In this document: piece after piece, positions 6,486 to 10,291 of the stretch
How positions within the stretch are numbered: the first letter of the stretch is position 1
How the letters are laid out: each line of letters opens with the position of its first letter
Source of the DNA: an uncultured Collinsella sp.
GTDB lineage: Bacteria; Actinomycetota; Coriobacteriia; Coriobacteriales; Coriobacteriaceae
Length of the DNA stretch: 10,291 nt
Reading direction: 5' to 3'
NCBI GenBank assembly: GCA_902490445.1
Contig: CABUDZ010000074.1
Span: forward strand, 1 to 10,291
Position numbers and translations under genes: made by a program
The notes under the pieces: generated by a model
What the model saw: only the letters and a program-made list of their open reading frames with translations
The model's database searches: none
Told to the model about the DNA's origin: nothing

Positions 6486-7292
6486 ATGGATTTGAACAAC
6501 TTCGGCATCATGAATTCCCTCATGACCATTATTAGCTCGCAGTCAGACGATAACGATAAGGCAATAGCGCAGTACATGCTTACTAACGTTCGGCGTATTG
6601 ACTCGATAAGTGTTCACGAGCTAACAGAAGAAGCGTTTGTTTCTCGATCGGCAATCAGAAGATTCTGTAATAGGCTTGGGTACTCGAGCTGGAAAAGTCT
6701 CAAGTGCAATTTTAACTGCAATGTTTTTCCAAGCGATCTGCAATATCGTGATTTCACAGTCACATTTGACGAGTATCGCCGCGACCTCACGAATACTATC
6801 GCAGAAATACTGCAAGACGTTGATAATACAGTAAGTAAAGCAAGGCTGGTCTTTCTCTCTCGATTAATTCACGAGCACAATGATGTGATATTCGCTTGTC
6901 CAAGCAATACCGCCAGCTCGCTGCTTCGATTTCAGCAGGAGATGTTTTACGGGGGCAAGTGCATCAGGTTGATGAAAGATGCCTACACCAGATATCTAGT
7001 TTCGGACGGTAAGAGGAGCACTCTTACCGTATGCGTCTCCGTTATGGGGGGGTTTGCCGAGGCGATAGAGCCATGGCTTCAAAACCAACCGGGGAGGAAG
7101 GTTCTCATTACAGCCAGAAGCAATCCAGCCAATATCGATAGATATAACGATTTATTTATCATCAGCTCGACCATGCAAGATCGAGATACTTTGGGCGCCT
7201 ATGCGAAATATGCGGTCCCTTATTTTTTTGACCTGCTTTCCGCAAGTTATCTTTTGCTTTATCCAGTCAACACCGATTCCACTCAACACTGA
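6486..7292 (+). CDS. MurR/RpiR-family transcriptional regulator
   Basis: Members of this family bind DNA through an N-terminal helix-turn-helix and sense phosphosugars through a C-terminal SIS (sugar isomerase) fold. The 268-residue product, slightly shorter than the usual 280, shows the RpiR-type HTH at about 38-73: SISVHELTEEAFVSRSAIRR (40-59), then FCNRLGYSSWKSLK (60-73). From about 115 the region has the alternating strand/helix character of a SIS domain (HNDVIFACPSNTASSLLRFQ at 130-149, KVLITARSN at 205-213). The usual SxSGxT phosphosugar loop is replaced by VSVMGGFA, so ligand binding may differ. AAGGA lies 6 nt before the ATG. The gene stands just upstream of the PTS operon on the same strand and is the obvious candidate for its regulator; whether it activates or represses cannot be told. 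Its codon use is AT-richer than that of the ECF genes. Confidence 0.87.
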   Translation: MDLNNFGIMNSLMTIISSQSDDNDKAIAQYMLTNVRRIDSISVHELTEEAFVSRSAIRRFCNRLGYSSWKSLKCNFNCNVFPSDLQYRDFTVTFDEYRRDLTNTIAEILQDVDNTVSKARLVFLSRLIHEHNDVIFACPSNTASSLLRFQQEMFYGGKCIRLMKDAYTRYLVSDGKRSTLTVCVSVMGGFAEAIEPWLQNQPGRKVLITARSNPANIDRYNDLFIISSTMQDRDTLGAYAKYAVPYFFDLLSASYLLLYPVNTDSTQH

Positions 7293-7314
7293 TAGTCGAA
7301 TCGACGCTTCAGTG
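7287..7314. terminator. Hairpin over the RpiR-gene stop codon, possibly a bidirectional weak terminator
   Basis: CACTGA (7287-7292) pairs with TCAGTG (7309-7314), and inside it GTCG (7295-7298) pairs with CGAC (7302-7305) around AAT: 10 bp with a small internal loop. It contains the regulator stop codon and the stop of a minus-strand reading frame (7309). Neither side has a T tract, so termination is uncertain; it may instead protect the mRNA end. Confidence 0.35.
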
Positions 7315-7602
7315 GGATAAAACAATGTTAATGTCTGTCGGCTGGCACGGACTATGTTGAGAAGAGCACAAGTGTGCGAGCACCGAGCCATGCTTCTCCG
7401 AAGTATTATTCTTTTCCGTAAACGGTCTAATATTCACCGTAAGCGGATGGTCCGAAAAATGAACCACGGTATAGTTCATGAACTTAGCGCTCTCATCTGC
7501 GGTTTTATTAACAAGCATAACTTTTAACTCATTTCTGCTAATCGTCCATGAAGGAGTGATGCCGCCAATGGCCGATACTGTTCCCAAGCAAACCGGCCGC
7601 AA
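7309..7602 (-). CDS. Unrecognised open frame between regulator and PTS operon, possible gene remnant
   Basis: This frame is open for 97 codons on the minus strand, beginning with TTG at 7602; an ATG at 7518 gives 69 residues. I recognise no family. The middle, NELKVMLVNKTADESAKF then MNYTVVHFSDHPLTVNIRPF, alternates like beta strands and has ordinary-looking codons, whereas the ends look less protein-like. Neither start has a convincing ribosome-binding site, and a stop codon lies one codon beyond the TTG. It is antisense to the control region of the PTS operon. It could be a decayed fragment of a gene lost when the module was assembled, or chance in non-coding DNA. Confidence 0.2.
   Translation of the reverse strand: MRPVCLGTVSAIGGITPSWTISRNELKVMLVNKTADESAKFMNYTVVHFSDHPLTVNIRPFTEKNNTSEKHGSVLAHLCSSQHSPCQPTDINIVLSH
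7416..7484 (+). promoter_or_regulatory. Candidate operator region of the PTS operon
   Basis: CCGTAAACGG (7416-7425) and CCGTAAGCGG (7437-7446) are near-identical 10-mers whose starts are 21 bp apart, two helical turns. The first is itself a dyad (CCGT-AA-ACGG). Downstream is a perfect 12-bp palindrome AGTTCATGAACT (7473-7484), with another ATGAAC at 7459-7464. Such spacing suits binding of a dimeric or tetrameric regulator, plausibly the adjacent RpiR-type protein. A weak -10 candidate, TATTAA (7506-7511), follows without a good -35. The rest of the 346-bp gap holds only the features listed separately. Confidence 0.4.
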
Positions 7603-7612
7603 AGCTCAATGA
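7568..7612 (+). CDS. Possible 14-residue leader peptide before EIIA
   Basis: AAGGAG (7551-7556) precedes two in-frame ATGs: 7559, only 2 nt away, and 7568, 11 nt away. They encode MPPMADTVPKQTGRKAQ or its last 14 residues, ending at TGA 7610-7612, 26 nt before the EIIA start. No run of one amino acid suggests classical attenuation. It may be a start fragment of a lost gene or a chance open frame next to a purine-rich stretch. Confidence 0.15.
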   Translation: MADTVPKQTGRKAQ

Positions 7613-7638
7613 CGGTCGCTGTGATTTAGGAGGTCCCG

Positions 7639-8118
7639 ATGAGTGATTTGCTTCTCGATCCGCGCTGTGTGTTCGTCAGTACGGCAACTAGCCAGAGGGA
7701 CGTTTTCGTTGACATATCCAGTAAGCTAGAAATGATGGGATATGTCAAACCTGGGTTTCTTGATGCTCTCATCGTGCGCGAGAAAGAGTACCCTACCGGC
7801 ATCGATATGTCTCCCATTGGTCCTGGTGTTCCGTCCTTTGCCGTACCGCATACGAATCCTGAATATGTAAACGTTACTCGTGTAGTCCCGATTCGTTTCG
7901 TTGAACGCATCGAATGGCACGACATGGTCAATCCTGAGGCGAAATTCAACATATCGTTTGCCTTTATGATTCTGAACCATTTAGGTGATTGTCAAGCAAA
8001 TATGTTGTCTCGAATTATGGACACTGCAAATAAGCTTGGTAGCGACGGATTAAATGAACTGTTCAATCAAGCATCTGAAGAGGCAATTTACGACACACTT
8101 GCCCCTTACTTCACATAG
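7639..8118 (+). CDS. PTS system EIIA component, galactitol/fructose type
   Basis: EIIA accepts phosphate from HPr on a histidine and passes it to EIIB during sugar uptake. The 159-residue protein fits the PTS EIIA type 2 family (mannitol/fructose/galactitol). REKEYPTGIDM (47-57) and FAVPHTNPEYV (67-77) match the family's YPTG and active-site PHT segments, making His71 the expected phosphorylation site. AGGAGG stands 5 nt before the ATG. It is followed by EIIB and EIIC of the GAT family, so the three form one permease; the general PTS proteins EI and HPr are not in the window. The gene is cytoplasmic and intact by length. Confidence 0.88.
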   Translation: MSDLLLDPRCVFVSTATSQRDVFVDISSKLEMMGYVKPGFLDALIVREKEYPTGIDMSPIGPGVPSFAVPHTNPEYVNVTRVVPIRFVERIEWHDMVNPEAKFNISFAFMILNHLGDCQANMLSRIMDTANKLGSDGLNELFNQASEEAIYDTLAPYFT

Positions 8119-8122
8119 GTAT

Positions 8123-8140
8123 AGACATCAATCGATGTTT
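8123..8140 (+). other. Short hairpin between EIIA and EIIB
   Basis: AGACATC (8123-8129) pairs with GATGTTT (8134-8140), seven pairs including one GU, around AATC. It lies just after the EIIA stop and has no useful T tract. It may tune the mRNA ratio of EIIA to EIIB or be incidental. Confidence 0.25.
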
Positions 8141-8187
8141 AAAGCAAGCAGCTGCGTTCGGTAAAAGCTCATTAGAAAGGAATCAAA

Positions 8188-8493
8188 ATGATAAGGGTTC
8201 TTACCGCCTGTGGAACGGGAATCAATTCTTCTCACCAGATTAAGGACGCCATCGAACAGGAGATGCGTAGCCGCGGTTACGACGTTGCATGCGATGCGGT
8301 GGTTATTAACAACATCACAAAAGAAATGATGGATAGCTACGATATTTTTGCTGAGATTGCAAAAACAGATTTCGGTTTCGTCTCGGCGACTCCGGTAGTA
8401 GACGCTGGCCCAATTCTTTATCGTATGCCAGCACTTGCCAACCCCGTTTTTGACGAGATCGAGCGCATCATAACGATCAACGGAATGAAATAG
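8188..8493 (+). CDS. PTS system EIIB component, galactitol type
   Basis: EIIB carries the phosphate on a cysteine and donates it to the sugar as EIIC moves it across the membrane. The 101-residue product begins MIRVLTACGTGINSS, so Cys8 in the CGTG phosphate-binding loop is the expected site. This is the PTS EIIB lactose/cellobiose-like fold used by galactitol-type systems. The tail ILYRMPALANPVFDEIERII (76-95) also resembles GatB-type proteins. The gene has GAAAGGA 6 nt before its ATG, and a 69-bp gap separates it from EIIA. It is complete and cytoplasmic. Confidence 0.87.
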   Translation: MIRVLTACGTGINSSHQIKDAIEQEMRSRGYDVACDAVVINNITKEMMDSYDIFAEIAKTDFGFVSATPVVDAGPILYRMPALANPVFDEIERIITINGMK

Positions 8494-8499
8494 CAGTAA

Positions 8500-8570
8500 G
8501 CCAGAAAAGAGAATATCCCGTATCGCTTCTTGCGAACTATCCGATTATCAGTCGGTAGGGGTTATCTGGC
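8500..8570 (+). other. Candidate structured RNA element between EIIB and EIIC
   Basis: By eye the transcript can fold into a three-way junction. GCCAGA (8500-8505) pairs with TCTGGC (8565-8570) as the closing stem, and ATCCC (8515-8519) with GGGGT (8558-8562) as its continuation. Two hairpins sit in the junction: CGC-TTCTT-GCG (8524-8534) and CCGA-TTATCAG-TCGG (8541-8555). It starts 7 nt after the EIIB stop and is followed by seven A and the EIIC ribosome-binding site. I do not match it to a known riboswitch or RNA family. The short stems mean chance folding is possible. Confidence 0.3.
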
Positions 8571-8580
8571 AAAAAAAGCG

Positions 8581-8661
8581 AAAGGAGCATCTAAATGGAT
8601 GCGTAAAAAAAGCCATACCGCCGGAGTTTCTTTATCATGGAACCGGGGACGAGATTGTTGA
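8581..8661 (+). promoter_or_regulatory. Translation start region of EIIC with misplaced ATG
   Basis: AAAGGAG (8581-8587) is a good ribosome-binding site, 7 nt from ATG 8595. That ATG opens ATG GAT GCG TAA, a three-codon frame. A second ATG at 8599 opens a 20-residue frame starting MRKKSHTAGV and ending at TGA 8659-8661. Neither is in the EIIC frame. GCATC (8587-8591) and GATGC (8598-8602) form a 5-bp hairpin with ATG 8595 in its loop. A run of seven A (8605-8611) follows. Confidence 0.5.
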
Positions 8662-8677
8662 CCTAGGCGCTGCACCC

Positions 8678-10072
8678 ATGATGACCATCTTTATTACTTT
8701 GGTCTCAGTTCTGCTCGGTGTCAAGTTTTCCAAAGCTCTCGAGGGAGGCGTTAAACTTGGCATTGCCATTACCGGTATCAGTGCCGTTATCTCAGTTCTC
8801 TCGGGAGCATTCTCGAGTGCACTCACCCAGTTTGTTGAATCAACAGGCTTTCAGCTCACCATTACCGATGCTGGATGGGCGCCGCTCGCAACAATCACCT
8901 GGGGATCTCCGTACACCCTCTATTTCCTGTTGGTACTCGTAATCGTCAATATCGTTATGATTGTGTTGAACAAGACCAACACAATCGATGTTGATATCTT
9001 CGATGTTTGGCATCTTGCTTTTGTCGGACTTGCATGTATTTATTTCGGCGCAAATCTCTTCGTCGCAACTCTCCTGGTCGTTCTCGTTGGTGTTTTCAAG
9101 ATCATAAACTCTGACCTTATGAAGCCTACGTTCAATGATCTGCTCGGGGCACCGGAATCCAACCCCATGACGACTACGCATATGAACTACATGATGAATC
9201 CTATCTTCATGATGTTCAATAAGTTCTTCGATCGTTTCCTACCATGGCTTGATAAATATGATTTTGACTCCAACAAACTTAACTCAAAGATTGGGTTTTG
9301 GGGCTCTCGCTTCGCTATCGGAATCTATCTCGGCGTATTTGTAGGAATCCTTTCGCATCAAACTCCTGCGCAGATCTTTACGCTCGCTTTTACGGCAGCC
9401 ACCTGTCTCGAACTGTTCAGCATAATCGGCTCATGGTTCATCCAGTCGGTCGAACCTCTTTCCCAGGGTATTGCAGACTTCGCAAATAACAGCAAATGGT
9501 TAAAGGGACGCTCCCTTAACGTCGGTCTCGATTGGCCCTTCATCGCAGGGCGCTCTGAGGTTTGGGCCTGCGCCAATATCCTAGCCCCCATCCTCCTTTT
9601 CGAAGCACTTTTACTTTCTTCAATCCCGGCTCCATGGATGCCTGAGGAAGTTGGCAGGGTCCTTAATGGCGTCCTTCCTCTTAGCTCTATTATTGTAACC
9701 GGCCTCTCCCCTGCGCTCCTTGTCGTCACTCGCGGCAAAATTATCCGTATGTGTGTTATCGGGGCGATTGTACAGCCGATTTTTTTAATTGCAGCAACAC
9801 TTGTATCCGGCTTTGTTACCACCACGGCAGCCGCCGTTGGGGCCTCCCAAGGCTTTACCGGCCTCATCACCATGGCGACCATGGAAGGCCCGGTTGAAAA
9901 GTTCCTTGCGTTCTTTATTGGTAACGCCGCGTCCGGGTCCGCTCTGTACGTTGGTATATCCGTTGTTGCCATCTCGCTCTACATAGTTGCATTCCTCTGG
10001 TATCGCAAGGAAATGCTTAAACGCAATGAAGAGTACGAAAAGGAACTTCATCCGGAAAAGACAGGGCTGTAG
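8678..10072 (+). CDS. PTS system EIIC component, galactitol type, with irregular 5' end
   Basis: EIIC is the membrane channel that carries the sugar while EIIB phosphorylates it. The 464 residues from ATG 8678 hold about ten hydrophobic stretches. Motifs resemble the EIIC-GAT family: VDIFDVWHLAFVG (105-117) corresponds to E. coli GatC VDIWNIWHMTFTG, and NVGLDWPFIAG (281-291) to its IGLDPALLLG region. The tail from 442 is charged and cytoplasmic. The start is a problem: 8678 has no ribosome-binding site. The same frame stays open upstream to at least 8594, and its IVDLGAAP just before Met1 aligns with GatC ILDLGPTV, so the ancestral protein began earlier. The likely old start, ATG 8595 behind AAAGGAG, is out of frame by one base. 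A small indel near 8600 would explain this, so the gene may be damaged, expressed from 8678, or a sequencing error may be present. The first membrane helix is intact either way. Confidence 0.85.
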   Translation: MMTIFITLVSVLLGVKFSKALEGGVKLGIAITGISAVISVLSGAFSSALTQFVESTGFQLTITDAGWAPLATITWGSPYTLYFLLVLVIVNIVMIVLNKTNTIDVDIFDVWHLAFVGLACIYFGANLFVATLLVVLVGVFKIINSDLMKPTFNDLLGAPESNPMTTTHMNYMMNPIFMMFNKFFDRFLPWLDKYDFDSNKLNSKIGFWGSRFAIGIYLGVFVGILSHQTPAQIFTLAFTAATCLELFSIIGSWFIQSVEPLSQGIADFANNSKWLKGRSLNVGLDWPFIAGRSEVWACANILAPILLFEALLLSSIPAPWMPEEVGRVLNGVLPLSSIIVTGLSPALLVVTRGKIIRMCVIGAIVQPIFLIAATLVSGFVTTTAAAVGASQGFTGLITMATMEGPVEKFLAFFIGNAASGSALYVGISVVAISLYIVAFLWYRKEMLKRNEEYEKELHPEKTGL

Positions 10073-10083
10073 CGCCAAGGCGC
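10072..10083 (+). other. Small hairpin between EIIC and the GH1 gene
   Basis: GCGC (10072-10075) and GCGC (10080-10083) flank CAAG immediately after the EIIC stop. There is no T tract. It is too small to call a terminator, and the GH1 gene 46 nt on is probably co-transcribed. Confidence 0.2.
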
Positions 10084-10118
10084 ATTAATCAGCAGTACTA
10101 ACACCATTAGGAGTTACT

Positions 10119-10291
10119 ATGCGAACACTCGCCGACGCAATCCATCAAGACAAGTTTCTGTGGGGGTCGACAACCGCTGCCTATCAGTGTGAGGGAGGGT
10201 GGAATGCCGACGGCAAGGGTGAAGGGGAGTGGGATTTCTTTAGTCACAAGAGCCCTTATAACATCAACGCCGTTGATGCTGACGTTGCCTG
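10119..10291 (+). CDS. Glycoside hydrolase family 1 protein, probable 6-phospho-beta-glycosidase (5' end only)
   Basis: The 57 residues visible include the GH1 N-terminal signature, FLWGSTTAAYQCEGGWN (13-29) followed by DGKGEGEWD (31-39); Gln23 is the conserved glycon-binding residue. GH1 enzymes fold as an eight-stranded beta/alpha barrel of about 450-480 residues, so roughly 400 residues lie beyond the right edge. AGGAG stands 5 nt before ATG 10119. Coming straight after a PTS permease, it probably cleaves the imported phosphorylated disaccharide or aryl-glycoside (6-phospho-beta-glucosidase or -galactosidase). The residues that distinguish phosphorylated from free substrates are in the missing C-terminal part, so this is inference from context. 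Confidence 0.9.
   Translation, partial: MRTLADAIHQDKFLWGSTTAAYQCEGGWNADGKGEGEWDFFSHKSPYNINAVDADVA

Noticed and set aside
9358..9972. 204-codon minus-strand frame inside EIIC
   Set aside because: It is antisense to a clear EIIC with hydrophobic segments and GAT-family motifs.

Overview
The window looks like chromosomal DNA of a high-GC anaerobic actinobacterium, most likely Coriobacteriia and perhaps Collinsella. This is inferred from GC-rich codon use in the housekeeping genes, a fused two-domain ECF ATPase, and a galactitol-type PTS beside a GH1 glycosidase. No rRNA or marker gene fixes the taxon. No tRNA, rRNA or CRISPR array was seen.

Layout. Positions 1-2712 carry two minus-strand housekeeping genes, prs (PRPP synthase) and glmU (bifunctional UDP-GlcNAc synthesis enzyme). 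Each is followed by its own intrinsic terminator, so they are separate transcription units. Divergent from glmU is a plus-strand ECF-type vitamin/micronutrient transporter operon (2901-5966): EcfT, a fused EcfA-EcfA' ATPase and a dedicated S component. The first two genes overlap by 1 nt, and the S gene starts 4 nt after the ATPase stop.

A truncated serine-resolvase gene on the minus strand (6016-6261) marks a sharp change. From about 6020 to the right edge the DNA is visibly AT-richer with relaxed codon use, as expected for an acquired carbohydrate module. That module is all on the plus strand: an RpiR/MurR-family regulator (6486-7292), a 346-bp control region, then PTS EIIA, EIIB and EIIC of the galactitol (GAT) type, and the start of a GH1 glycosidase that runs off the window. 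The inferred working is that EIIABC imports and phosphorylates a beta-linked sugar using EI and HPr encoded elsewhere, the GH1 enzyme cleaves the phosphorylated product, and the RpiR-type regulator senses a phosphosugar. The sugar cannot be named from sequence.

The points most worth a second look are the 5' end of the EIIC gene, where the well-placed ATG is in the wrong frame and runs into a stop after three codons; a foldable 71-nt element between EIIB and EIIC; paired 10-bp repeats spaced 21 bp apart plus a perfect 12-bp palindrome in the PTS control region; and an unexplained minus-strand reading frame in that same region.
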